64,000 bases of DNA. It comes from Lactarius indigo. Its lineage: Eukaryota > Basidiomycota > Agaricomycetes > Russulales > Russulaceae. Made by a program: the position numbers and the translations under genes. The DNA lies in assembly GCA_025766275.1 (NCBI GenBank), contig JAFKAC010000006.1, positions 2,108,001-2,172,000 on the forward strand, in the 5' to 3' direction. Positions 11,281-23,100 of the stretch are shown here, piece by piece; the first letter of the stretch is position 1, and the number at the start of each line of letters is the position of its first letter. The notes beneath the pieces are model-generated. The model was given only the letters and a program-made list of their open reading frames with translations, did not search any database and was not told the DNA's origin.

Positions 11281-13302
11281 TCAAGGCTCACCCACTGTGA
11301 CCTTGGGCAACTCCTGCGATATCCGAGTTAGTTGCTCTATCAGCCATTCAGGAGCCCGTCGTCCCAATGCGCTGGTATTTGTCTTGCGGAAGGAATCTAC
11401 CAGATCCGGTGGCAGCTCTGCAACTGGTGAAGTCAGGAAGTCCTCCGTGACTGAGAATCTGGACAGTCGTTCGGAATATGCCCACTAATTCCGACAGTAC
11501 TTCCGGCGGTACCTTTTCCTCTGTGTCCTCTAGCATGACCAAGGTGTCCATCCCGCTCGACGTGAGGGTGACGATGTTCGCAAGACCGATGGCGCGCGGG
11601 TGGCCAAGAAGATCATCCTTTCACCTTCTCTTTCGGGATTCCTAGAATAGCTGATAGGGACTCCAGCTTCGTGTCATGGAAGCGAATATCTGAGTAGGGT
11701 GAGTTGACATCGGCTACAAGTTTCTTTGCAACCAACGCGCCGAAACATCGTCCTAGCATACCGGCAGCGGGGTCCTTTTCGGCCTGAAGGAGACTAGTTG
11801 TAGCGGGACTGGGAAGGGGAAAATGGGACGGCAAGGGCACCGCAGAGTTCCCATTGCCAGTGTACGCCTTTACCCAATACCACAGACACTTCAGACAGGT
11901 CTGCAGACGTCTCTTGCGCTTTTCTTCGTCTTCCGGCTTTCTTTCGTCGCCAATGGTTCCTGGTATACATGTCTTGAGGAGATGATGGAGACGGGAGCCG
12001 AAGTTGAGAATAGTCGGTGGCTGGTTGGACATGAAGGGGGGATCTGTCTCCGAGAACCCTGGTGGAGTATAAGCGTTGAAAAAATCTGGGACCCATGCGG
12101 CAATGTTTTCGACGTGGTCTTCGACTTTGTCTTTGACTTGGTCTTCGATCTCCGATTTTAAATTCTTTTCGAAGAGAGCCGTAAACCTCCTTTCGTCTTG
12201 AAGCGCCCTCACGTCCACCTGGGCCGGTGGGCCCTCAGCGAACATGAGCTCGAGGGTCCCCTGTAGGCCGTTCCAACCCATCTTTCCATGTCTCCTAATC
12301 CGGTCTTCAAGCCACTGCGCAGGCCTGTGAGACCCCCTCACGTCCTGGGGTTTCCAAGGCCTAATCGCCGACAATGTACCTCGAATGAACTTGAAAAACC
12401 CAAGGAAGGAAAAATGGTATAAGCGCCAGGCGAGATTAGCGAAGGGAGTGGCTACTGGGGAATCCATGCGAAAGATCGGTAAAACCGTAAGAAATCCATA
12501 TAAGAGAACGGCCATTAAGTAACCAGAGAGGACGATGAACCAGACGTTCTGCCGGACTCTGAAAATAAAGCCGACAAGACCCACGCAGTAGAGTGAGATG
12601 GATATGTGTAATCCCATAGACAGGAGCAGGAGGAGTCGTTCCACGTGGAATATTCCAAGGCCGTTGAACATAAACATTCGTATTTGGGCACGTGCGTAAG
12701 GTGTACCGTGTCTCTGCGTGATCGACAGATACCGTATGGCACATTGTTGGGCAACTGTTGCAGCGATCGTGCAAAAAAAGCAAATGGCCCCACAGCCGAA
12801 CCATGTGGCATTGACCAGGTAGGCGGAACGATCTGGCTTGAATGCCCGAGTTGAAATTGGGACGACGACCTCGAGTGGTATCCCCCTGGAGGAGTTGAAA
12901 AGTTGTTCAGATATCCTGTCGAGTTGCTCGACGGTCTGAGAACCAGGATCGGGAGATAACCACTTGTAGCTTTCGACAAGGGAGACTGTGGTGATAGCCA
13001 TGAAAATGGCAGCCTTGAACATGCGCTTTACTTTAGCAGTGAATATGTAAAGGATTGTGGGACCAGCACATACAAATACGAGGGCGGTGTTCGCTTCTGC
13101 CTTCCACCTCTCGACCATCTCTTTGTCCTCCTTCTCTGTCTGCTCAAGGCATTTCGACCACAGCCCCTCAAAAAGGCCTCCGTTGTTCTCCCCTGTACAC
13201 GAATGAGAATACGACCATCAGATATAATGTGAGTCAACAGACCTCCTGGAGGCTCTGTGGAATGTCCAGGTTGCGGGAAATTGAGGGTCTTCTCGTCAAC
13301 AT
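11281..13302 (-). CDS. DUF6535-type multi-pass membrane protein, copy A
   Basis: Exon 1 is 13302-13243 and exon 2 starts at 13192 (intron 13193-13242, GT-AG). Exon 2 reads ENNGGLFEGLWSKCLEQTEK and EDKEMVERWKAEANTALVFV, the W-x-x-C...E.ED.E..ERW signature that opens DUF6535. Then come FKAAIFMAITTVSLVESYKW and further hydrophobic segments, and a soluble C-terminal half with IRRHGKMGWNGLQGTLEL. Exon 1 is one base shorter than in copy C, which puts its ATG out of phase. An extra A near 11,622 stops the main frame (501 codons from Met-13118). The conserved tail then continues in other frames to the TGA at 11,281. Function of the family is unknown; it is expanded in mushroom genomes. Confidence 0.62.
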
Positions 13303-13406
13303 ACTATATGCGTTGGGCGAGTCCATTTTTGAGTAACAAACGTGATGTGTGATATTGAGGCAGAAGGGGAAAGGACAATACGACAAACTAGGAGCCTGAG
13401 AGGTGG

Positions 13407-13412
13407 CTTATA
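13407..13412 (-). promoter_or_regulatory. Conserved TATA box, DUF6535 copy A
   Basis: TATAAG read on the minus strand lies about 105 bp before the start codon. The same element with the same surroundings precedes copies B and C. Confidence 0.5.
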
Positions 13413-13531
13413 AGTTGAAAGCTGTTAGCCAAACCTCCGGAGGGCGTCGACAGATCAGGAGGATCCATCAGTAAAACATGATCCTACTAGAGTTGCCTAG
13501 GGTGACTATCACAAAAGATGTTACCAAGGAT

Positions 13532-13676
13532 GTTACTAGCATGACTAGAGCTAGTCGTGCTAGTAACAATAGCGTATCCCTGTAACATTCTAGTTGTGCC
13601 AGGTTCGTAATTCACTGCTAGGCAAGTCTTTAGAGTTTCTAGACATTCTGCTTCACGCTCTAGTCATGCTAGTTAT
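13532..13676. mobile_element. MITE-like palindromic insert
   Basis: The left end is a near-perfect hairpin: gttactagcatgactag, two bases, then ctagtcgtgctagtaac (17-base arms, one mismatch, 13532-13567). The right end, 13657-13676, repeats the arm in inverse orientation (gctctagtcatgctagttat). Terminal inverted repeats around about 105 bp of non-coding DNA fit a miniature inverted-repeat element. No transposase is present and no target duplication was settled. Confidence 0.42.
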
Positions 13677-14044
13677 ATTACGGTATGTTACTAGTAGTGA
13701 CTGGCTTAGGTAACCCTCGCGTTTACGAAGACTACCCGTACCTGTCCTCAAGGGTACAGGTTCCCCGGGCCTCGGGTACGGGTCAGCGGTCTCGGTGGTT
13801 GACAGGCTTGTCAAGGGTTTGTATTATGTGCAGGTACACTATGGGTATGGCTACACAAAGTATAATATAACTACATAATCTCGTTGCCATCGCCCTCACC
13901 GCCTTCGTCACCACTGCCACCATCCACGTTGGCGCTGTTGTGGTCGCCTTCATCACTGCTGCCGTCGTGCGAGGCTGATTGCCTTCGTCGTCAATCCCGG
14001 CGCTGTTGTGACCACTTTCATTGTCGACGCCAGCTGTCTTTGTT

Positions 14045-14143
14045 GTCGACACCAGCGCGGTGGTGATTGTCTTTGTCATGGACGCTGGCGCGGTGGTGAT
14101 CGTCTTCAACGTCGACGCTGGTGCAGTGGTGATTGTCTCCATC
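14045..14143. repeat. 33-bp minisatellite, three units
   Basis: Three adjacent 33-bp units (14045-14077, 14078-14110, 14111-14143) share the core GCGGTGGTGAT, with a decayed partial unit to the left. On the minus strand each unit reads as an 11-residue TITTAPAS-type repeat, but no start or gene context supports translation. Confidence 0.6.
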
Positions 14144-14309
14144 GTATTCAGCACGTGAAGAGCAATCGTTTCGGTGGACAACATTGAGTCGAGCCACTGC
14201 CCATGCCGCTGCCGCAGGGCACCAGTATGTTGATATTTGGCCCTTCCTGTTGTCGAGGTCATCGAGGTCGCCTCGTGGCAATCGCAATCAGTCGAGGCTA
14301 CGCCTGGTG

Positions 14310-14455
14310 GTCAGTGGTTGTCGTAGTTGTCGTGGACGCCGACTTGTGGCCTGTGGTCGTTGTTGTTGTTGTTATTGTGGCCGTGGTCGTTGTCGTGGTT
14401 GTCGTGGTTGTCGTCGTGGTCGTGTCGTGGTCGTCACCAGTTGTTGTCGCCTGTC
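14310..14455. repeat. GTN-rich low-complexity tract
   Basis: Runs of gtc, gtt and gtg triplets dominate (poly-Val in one plus frame). It is simple-sequence DNA sitting between the minisatellite and the Crinkler-like relic. Confidence 0.6.
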
Positions 14456-14539
14456 GTTGTCCTGTCGCCCTGTCGCCGCTGTTGTTGGCGCCTCGTTGGC
14501 GCCGTGCTGGTCGTGTCGTGGGTCAACGTCGCCCCCACC

Positions 14540-15017
14540 GTGACGTATTTTCTCCAAGCCCGACGAGCTGCGGAAGATTGACGAACCTGAATGTCCAATA
14601 TGTTGGGTTTCCACTTCGCCAATACTCCACTCTCGACGCCTTTGTCCTCACCGACGACTCTATCATCACAGTTCAGATCACCATCACTTTCAGACGCAAA
14701 GCAAAGCAACTTGGGTTCAATCGCGTCTATGATAATCTTTCTCAAGACTTGAAGACTAGGTGTCCTTGACGATGCCACGTATTTATAACTGATATGGATG
14801 ACAAAGCCAAATCGTCGCGAGAGCAGAATCTGACACAAATCACAGATGGAACCCATGTCTACTCTGCGGTTACTCTGCGGCTGTTGATGTCGACCAGTTG
14901 GATTCGATGGGGTTAGTGACAGAAAAACGCGTGGACGCATTGGAGAGAGCGAGAGTAAGTATGTTATGGTTATAGAGGGTTTTGTATTTATTAAGAAATT
15001 TGCAGGAATCTCCATGA
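14540..15017 (+). pseudogene. C-terminal relic of a Crinkler/RHS-like (PD-(D/E)XK-type) protein
   Basis: Pieces in successive frames read PDELRKIDEPE, then FPLRQYSTLDAFVLTDDSII followed by TVQITITFRRKAKQLGFNRV. After a shift near 14,765 comes HVFITDMDDKAKSSREQNLT, then VDQLDSMGLVTEKRVDALER spliced over intron 14955-15005 to ESP and a stop at 15015-15017. The pattern 'P...TIDa.v..d..iitvQvTi...H..k..G' recurs at the C-terminus of Crinkler/RHS-like proteins in mushrooms. A 10-bp tandem duplication (tactctgcgg twice, near 14,860-14,880) breaks the frame. The N-terminal part was not found. Family assignment is from memory. Confidence 0.45.
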
Positions 15018-16317
15018 CCCTAAGACTGGGAGACGGATACGAAGAACGATTGGGAGGAGCTTGTAAAAGTTTGACTAGTATGCCTTATTTCTCGGACTTG
15101 GGGTGACTCGGAACAACAGCATTTACATGACTTTCATGAACGCATTCGTATGTCGGCGTTGCTGTCTGTGTAATGATGGTACGACTGTGTACGAGAAATA
15201 TCTTCATAGTAGCCACGTTGTGAAGCCATGGTGTTCGACCTCATCACAACGAATTGTCTCCTTACTGTAAATCCCGCAGTCATGTCCGGGTATTGTCGTT
15301 TCTTTGGGCTTGCTCCTCCCTCTTCGTAGTCTTTATTAATGGTCCATCATCTGACCGCATAAGGGAAGGCAGAGAAACATGTGAAGGACGTCCCTTGACT
15401 CAAGAAGGTTCGCAGCTCTAATGAGAAGCAGAGACGCTCTACTTACTGAGGGTGCAGGGAACATAAGGTACATTGTCTGAGGAAGGGGAAGCCAAGTCGC
15501 AGGGCAGACGTGAAGTGCTACAGAGGGTAATCTGCCCTCAGGGCCCCGATGTCGTGTCTATTACCACTGGTATATGGATCCAACCCACGTGCAGTCCCAT
15601 GCGGAAAGCACCCAATCCCGCCGAAACAGCATAGAAACTACAGGACCTCCACCTGCAGTAAGTCAGCATCTCTGGCGTGAGGGTTGCTCATAAACCTGAG
15701 ACCTCAGAGGCACCACTGGCAGGACCTCGTAGAGTACGTGACACGGCCTACTGGGTCCAGGGGCGGATCTACTTCCCATCTCGGCAGTGTGAGGTTGATC
15801 AGCACCCCAAGAACAGGTACTGTGCGCTGAGCGATTTACAAGTCGTCGGGGTTATCACAAATTGGGGTCGCTCTGATGGTAAAGTGATACGTGCGCAGCG
15901 ATAACCAACGTAAGTTATTGGGGAGCAAGGCCACGACTCACTTGCTGGGCAGTGGTACTCGACGCATTCGGTTCAAGCTTCGCGGGGCAAGCCTACATAC
16001 AATTCGGGGAGCACCTTCCCACCTTAATTCGCGCTCCATTCAAAAGCATGTTATGTTCATCATGGCCAGTCCTTCTTATAGAACCCTCACCTTCCACCTC
16101 CGCCGGATGGAGACTTTCGGCTCCGAGGGTTCTCCAAGGCAACGATCATGACCGAGGACAAGGGCAATACCGACGTTGAGGAGGTCCAGAATCCTCAAAT
16201 AGCCACATCCCAGAAATAAGGCCCCTGGTCAATGGAACCGTGGGTAGTAACTTATCAAGAACCACGCGGCTTAACGTTCGGTGAGTTGTCTACAGGACAT
16301 ACCAAGAATCTATTAGG
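15018..16317. other. Intergenic, no gene recognised
   Basis: Short open frames only, without motifs. Homology with the second sedolisin unit begins near the right end, around 16,318. Confidence 0.35.
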
Positions 16318-19300
16318 ATGTGGCTGGCGGCAAATATGGACAACAAATTTAGCGTACGGTAAGACCCAAATAGTCGGGACGTTTCTGTTTCGGAGGAAAC
16401 GTACCGCACTTTTATCTCGGTTCATCTGCATTGATCTCCATATACTCGAGCAAGCTAAGGGCTAACTTACATCGAAGCGCTCGGGGTCGAAAATCTCCTG
16501 AAACATCCGTGGTGGGAAAGGGCCGAGGCGCGATATGGCGGGGCAGCACGTGCCTTGCAGGAGGATCTCTATACACGCATGCGACGCTCCTCTCCGAACC
16601 AAGCCGAGGACAGGGAAGGAAGCGAAGATGGTCACCTGAAGAGCGTGCAGCGACGGGAATATTGTCTCGGGGTATAGACGCGAAAGAGATGGCCCAAAGT
16701 CATCCATTTTCGGACCTCCAAACTGTAATTTTCCCCGCGGGGCGTGGCGCGAATAGCTACGGCTGTACTTCTTTCACCCAATCATTGCCCTACGGCTCGC
16801 CGTCAGACCTGCCATTCCTTCAAAAACAGGACAGCTAGACATTATACGCGACTCTATAATGCATGCAAGCGCGGTCGTAGACGTGGCAAAACACATACCC
16901 ACAATATTATTTTGGACTGCGTCGATCTTGGCGTCGATATCCTAGTTGCGAGATCAACTGGGATTATAGGCCCATGAAGTCGTCCCATCCAAGTTTCTCT
17001 GGTTTTTTGACTCTGTCAAAGGAACAATCACCTTACTTTCAGAGCCAGCTGGCTCTCGCCGCGCACGACCTCCTGGACCCTAGTTTCCAGGCGCCCCCGA
17101 AAGGGACACAAGTGAGTGCTTTCAGAATGACTTACGTAGTTGGCTTTTGTCATCGACGGCGGGTTTGCCCGGAACGACATCGACTATATAATCTATCTCA
17201 GCCGACTACACAAGTATATCTGGGCGCCAACGTTACTTCGTATGACCCGTGTAGTATTTTGAACTTGGTCGGGCATCTCAATTCCTGCTTAGTCGACGAT
17301 ATTTCCTATCCACTCTACCTTATCTAAACCAATCCAACCCGCGGCCATAGTCGCTTCTGCCTCTGCCCTTCGAGTTTCAAGCACCTTTCCCGCACGTAAA
17401 TGCGCCATAAGATTTCGAACACTGTCACAGTCTGAACCCAGAGAAACTTCACGAACTCCCTGTGATCATGCGCTACTATTGTATCCCTGTACTCTATGTC
17501 CTTGCCGCTGTTCCTCTCGGCAGTCTTGCCAAGCCCCTCGAACCACTCGCGCGTTGGGGTCCCATGCATATCAAGCACTCCTGGAGCGCCGTCCCAGACG
17601 ATTGGCAGACCATGGGCCACCCACCTTCTGGCACCACAATCAACCTTTACATTGCGCTCAAGTCCCACCGTCAGAATGCCTTGAGAGACACACTTTACGA
17701 GGTCAGCGAACCTACACATCCTAGGCACGTCCACCACCAATCTCCCGCACACACATGTGTACCTCACAAGGCCACTGCTCCGGTGCAGATACGGAGCACA
17801 CCTGACCAATGAGCAGCTCGCTAAACTTATCGCTCCACACCCAGAGACACTCGAGCTGGTGAGCTCCTGGCTCGTACACCAAGGCATACCCACCTCGTCG
17901 ATCTCCATGACACATGGCGGCGACACAATCACGCTTAAAGACATGCCCCATCATGCAAGCCAACGCGCTCCTCAATGCGTCATACCAGCTCTACAGGCAT
18001 GTCGAACACGGCGGGACCATTGTGCGCACTGTCGGCTATGCACTTCCTGTCGGACTCCACAGACATGTGGTGACTGTGGCACCGACGACATCCTTTTTCT
18101 CCCCGCCACCACCCACGCAATGGCATGCGCCACTAAATGGGACTGATGGGGAAGTAGTGGGTCAGGTGGGGACGGCATCGGGAGAGCGTGTGAAGACGGT
18201 GTCGAAGCGCGCTAAAAAAGTCGGATCCCTGAAACCGTCGTTCCTACGCTGGCTGTATGGCACAGATGCCTATAAACCGGCTGCGATAGACAGGAATTCG
18301 CTTGGGATCGTAGGATTTCTAAATGATTTCCCGAGCCCGAAGGACCTGAAAGCATTCATGCGCAAATACCGCAGCGATGGGAAGCACGCGACCATCACCG
18401 TCACACCGGTCAACAATGGGGGATACAACCCTAAGCGACCCACAGAAGAGGCGAGCTTGGATGTCCAGTACGCTGTGGCTATGGTGTATCCGACCCCGGT
18501 CACCTTCTACAGCACCGGCCGGGGAGCGTCGGGTGAAGACGACTGGTACATCTCTTTTCTCAGCTACATACTCAAGCTCGGGGAGGGTAACAGACCTAAG
18601 ACGATCAGCACGTCGTACGGTGTCAACGAGAAATCCTCCTCGTTGGAATATTCAATCTACGTGTGCGACCTGTTCGGGAAGCTTGGTCTACTTGGCGTCA
18701 CCGTCCTCGCTGCGACTGGTGACGATGGTGTTGGGAAAGAGTGCGTTCTCAGCGATGGCACCGTCCGGTTCAAGCCCAAATTTCCCGCAACCTGTACGTG
18801 TGGCATTTTTTTTCTTTCTCGGGTTGGACGTAGCGTACACCAGGACGCTCAGCACATCGCAACACTTTGGTAGGTCCCTATGTCACCGCCGTTGGCGGAA
18901 CGACGGACTACGAGCCCTGAGGGTGGGGCGGTCCTCTCTGGCGGAGGTTTCTCGGACTACTTTGAGACCCCGGACTTCCAGCGGCAGGTTGTGCCCCGCT
19001 TCTTCGGCACCCTTGGCAACAAGTATCAAGGGCCTTTACAAGTGCGTTCGCTTCCGTGACCCGATCTACACCAACATATTCATGCCTTGTACTTGGTATA
19101 GTGCTTCCGGCCGCGGGATCCCTGACATCTCTGCACAAGCCATAGGATTCGAGATCATTCTCGCTGGCAAAAAGAAAACGATTCACGGCACAAGCGGCTC
19201 GGCGCCTGTATGTGTCTCCTGGGTCGTCTATCCTCGAGTACCCGACTAACTGCTATTTTTTACAGGTTGTAGCGGGCATAATCGCGCTACTTAACGACTT

Positions 19301-19692
19301 TTTGATTTCGAATAACCGGCCCGTGCTCGGCTTCCTCAACCCCCGGTTGTATGGACCCGCCAGCACCGCCGGACTTATTTTCGACGTCACAGATGGCATG
19401 AATCCTGGCTGTGGCACTGATGGATTCTCCGCTGTCACCGGATGGGATCCTGTGAGTTATACCAGACATTTTTCACTTTCGGGGGTTTAGATGAACATGT
19501 TGTTCTCGTAGGTCACGGGTCTCGGAACGCTAGTTGGGGCTTTTTCTGGCTCGTCAGGTCCGGGCTCGTCGAGTGGGGGGCCATCGAGAGGCCCACCTCC
19601 TAAGGGCTAACGCTAAATAAGAAGAAGGGGGAAGTCTGGATTGATCCAGAGTGACCGTGTAGGTAGCAGTGCTGTACAGTTTTTTTTGCACT
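16318..19692 (+). repeat. Sedolisin tandem unit 1 (gene plus 1.1 kb upstream)
   Basis: Matches 20,120-23,390 in direct orientation, starting at TGGC(T/C)GGCGGCAAA and ending in a T-rich tract after GTGCTGTAC. Both the upstream region and the gene are duplicated. Confidence 0.75.
17468..19610 (+). pseudogene. Sedolisin (tripeptidyl-peptidase, S53) copy 1, frameshifted
   Basis: S53 serine-carboxyl proteases are secreted, acid-active peptidases. The ATG at 17468 opens a signal peptide (MRYYCIPVLYVLAAVPLGSL) and a pro-domain (HPPSGTTINLYIALKS). Exon 1 ends at 17724 before a GC-AG intron (17725-17788), and exon 2 ends at 18793. Catalytic parts are present: E-x3-D in EASLDVQYAVAM, the oxyanion Asp in ATGDDGVG, and the Ser in HGTSGSAP. 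After ATCPYVTAVGGTTD the frame shifts at 18,914 relative to copy 2. Other shifts are an extra G near 17,945 and an extra G near 19,032. The C-terminus, VTGLGTLVGA..., stops at 19608-19610. The damage is single-base insertions only, so it may be a recent pseudogene or a consensus error. Confidence 0.72.
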
Positions 19693-20119
19693 CTAATTCA
19701 GGAAAGCAATTACATACTCGTTTTGGGCCAGTTAGTGTCTACTAATGGCACCTGAGGAACACGTTGAGGGTATCCATTCTTCAAATTAGGACTAGCATCC
19801 AATGTGGTTGATTACCAGAAACGAGGCGGAATCCCGAACCGAACCGCGGGTGCCAGAGGCCGAAACGAAATTTTCTTCCTAATTGGGAAGGATTCACCTT
19901 ATATGGATTAGTCTCCTACCAGAGCCTGAAGGCCCTGAACCGCTCACACACCCAGAGGGAATGCTTTTGTTGAATCTCAGTCTCGCGTGTGGAGGGTAGC
20001 CCCGCAGAACGAAATTATTTTGACCACGTTCGCAGAGCGCATACCCAGGTTCCCACACGGACACATGCCACAACAAAGCACTGGCGCTACCCCACTCTCC
20101 CCCTTCCCTCCAAGTCCCC
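19693..20119. other. Spacer between the two sedolisin units
   Basis: Non-coding and not shared between the two units; no motif recognised. Confidence 0.4.
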
Positions 20120-23100
20120 CCTCGGGACGTGGCCGGCGGCAAACATGGCGAACAAATTTATCCTACGGGTAAGACCAAAATAGTTGGGACGTTTCCGTTT
20201 TCGGAGACGTGTCGCACTTCTATTTCGGTTCTCGGGTCTTCATATATCTCAACAAGCTATAACCGCTACACCGAAGTGTTCCGGGTCGAAAATCTCCTGG
20301 AGCAGCTAGTGGGAACAGGCGTGATATGATGGCAGCGGAGCAGCACGTGCCCTACTAGACGTTCTTCACAATGCACACGCAATGCTCCTCTCCTCTCCGA
20401 AGACGGGGAGGAAAGCGAAGGTGGTTACCTGGAAACGCGTGCAGCGACGGCAAAAGTGTCACGGGTTATGGAGTAAGCGAAGGAGATATGGCCCAAACCA
20501 TCCATTCCCGGACCTCCTTATACTTTCATTTTCCCCACAGGGGTGACGGCGTGGTACGAATAGCCGCGGCTGTACTTCTTTCAACCAACCATTGCCCTAT
20601 GGCTTGCCGTCGGTTCTTCACTTAACGCCCACTACATCTGCCATTTCTTCAAGAAAGACATACCCAAAATATCATTTTGGACTGCATGGATATCCTCTGC
20701 TGAGTTGCAGGATCAACTGGGTATAGTCATCCCATCCGAGTTCTGGGTTCTTTGGCTCCGTCAAAGGAACAACCACCTTACTTTCAGAGCCAGCTGGCCC
20801 TGGCCGTGCACGACCTCCAGGACCCCTGTTTCCAGGCGCCCTCGAAAGGGACGCAGGTACAGTCCTTTCAGAATGACTTACGTAGTTGGCTTTTGTCATT
20901 GGCGACGAGCTCTCCCGGAATATCAACTATATAATCTATCTCAGCCAACCACACAGGTATATTACTTCGTGTGGCCCGTGTAGTATGATCGGGCATCTCA
21001 ATTCCTTCTCAGTCAGCAATGTCCAATCCAACCCATAGTCATAGTCGCTTCTGCCTCTGCCCTTCGAGTTTCAAGCCCTTTCACCACGCATAAATGCACC
21101 ATAAAAGCTCGAACACCGTTACTGTCTGAACCCAGGGAAACTTCACAAACTCCCTGTGATCATGCGCTACTATTGTATCCCTGTACTCTATGTCCTTGCC
21201 GCTGTTCCTCTCGGCAGTCTTGCCAAGCCCCTCGAACCACTCGTGCGTTGGGGTCCCATGCATATCAAGCACTCCTGGAGCGCCGTCCCAGACGATTGGC
21301 AGACCATGGGCCACCCACCTTCTGGCACCACAATCAACCTTTATATTGCGCTCAAGTCCCACCATCAGAATGCCTTGAAAGACACGCTTTACCAGGTCAG
21401 CGAGCCTACCCATCCTAGGCACGTCCACCACCAATCTCCTGCACACACATGTGACCTCACAAGTACCACTGCTCCGGTGCAGATACGGAGCACACCTGAC
21501 CAATGAGCAACTCGCTAAACTTATCGCTCCACACCCAGAGACACTCGAGCTGGTGAGCTCCTGGCTCGTACACCAAGGCATACCCACCTCATCGATCTCC
21601 ATGACACATGGCGGCGACACAATCACGCTTAAAGACATCCCCATCATGCAAGCCAACGCGCTCCTCAATGCGTCATACCAGCTCTACAGGCACGTCGAAC
21701 ACGGTGGGACCATTGTGCGCACTGTCGGCTATGCACTTCCTGTCGGACTCCACAGACATGTGGTGACTGTGGCACCGACGACCTCCTTTTTCTCCCCGCC
21801 GCTGCCCACGCAATGGCATGCGCCACTAAATGGGACTGACGGGGAAGTAGTGGGGCAGGTTCGGACGACATCAGGAGAGCATGTGAAGACGGTGTCGAAG
21901 CGCGCTAAAAAGGTGGGTGCCCTGAAACCGTCGTTCCTGCGCTGGCTGTATGGCACGGAGGCCTGTAAACCGGCTGCGATAGACAGGAATTCACTTGGGA
22001 TCGTGGGATTTTTAAATGATTTCCCGAGCCCGACGGACCTGAAAGCGTCCATGCGCAAAAACCGCAGCGATGGGAAGCACGCGACCATCACTGTCACACC
22101 TGTCAACAATGGGGAATACAACCCTAAGCGACCCGCCGACGAGGCGAACCTGGACGTCCAGTACGCTGTGGCTATGGTGTATCCGACCCCGGTCACCTTC
22201 TACAGCACCGGCCGAGGGGCGTCGAACACAGACGACTGGTTCATCTCCTTTCTCGGCTACATACTCAAGCTGGGGATGCGCGCCAGACCTAAGACGATCA
22301 GTACGTCATACTGCGTTAATGAGAAATCCTCATCGTTGGAATATTCAATCTACGTGTGCGACCTGTTCGGGAAGCTCGGTCTTCTTGGCGTCAGCGTCCT
22401 TTATGCAACCTGTGGCGATGGAGTTGGCAAGGAGTGCGTTCTCAGTGATGGCAGCCTCCGGTTCAAGCCCAAATTTCCCGCAACCTGTACGTGTAATTTT
22501 TTTTTTCTCGGATTGGAAGTAGCGCACACAATGACGCTCACTGCATCGCAACTCTAATATGGTAGGTCCCTATTTTACCGCCGTTGGTGGAACGACGGAC
22601 TACGAGCCTGAGGGTGGCGCTTTCCTCTCCGGCGGAGGTTTCTCGGACTACTTTGAGACCCCGGACTTCCAGCGGCAGGTTGTGCCCCGCTTCTTCGGCA
22701 CCCTTGGCAACAAGTATCAAGGCCTTTACAAGTGCGTTCGCTTCCGTGACCCGATCTACACCAATATATTCATACCTTGTACTACTTGGTGTAGTGCTTC
22801 TGGCCGCGGGATCCCTGACATCTCTGCGCAGGCCATAGGATTCGAGATCATCCTCTCTAGCAAAAGGAAAACGGTTCATGGGACAAGGGGTTCGGCGCCT
22901 GTATGTGTCTCCTTGGTGGTCTGTCCTCGAGTACCCGACTAACTGCTATTTTTTATAGGTTGTAGCGGGCATAATTGCGCTACTTGATGACTACCTGATT
23001 TCGAATAACCGGCCCGTGCTCGGCTTCCTCAACCCCTGGCTGTACGGACGACCCGCTGGATCTATTTTCGATGTCACGACTGGCACGAATCCTGGTTGTG

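Larger units (their letters stand above)
10817..13468 (-). repeat. Inverted duplicate segment carrying DUF6535 copy A
   Basis: On the minus strand this stretch matches about 42,090-44,820 and 49,440-52,140, including promoter, intron and 3' flank. The outer limits are set by a shared CTCCAGAT end near 10,820 and a shared GATCCTCCTGATC end near 13,460. Its flanks differ from those of the other two copies, so it is a separate, inverted duplication of the gene with its flanks. The retained intron excludes a processed copy. Confidence 0.7.

Noticed and set aside
13720..13800. Inverted words acccgtacc / gggtacgggt suggesting hAT-type transposon ends
   Set aside because: Arms are short and overlapping, with no transposase nearby and no clear 8-bp target duplication.
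14203..14500. Long poly-Val open frame
   Set aside because: It is a translation of GTN simple-sequence DNA; only the 3' part of the frame (after about 14,540) carries real protein signal.
17324..17944. 206-codon open frame on the minus strand opposite the sedolisin gene
   Set aside because: It is antisense to well-supported sedolisin exons 1 and 2, and the second copy shows the same shadow frame. It has no motif of its own.
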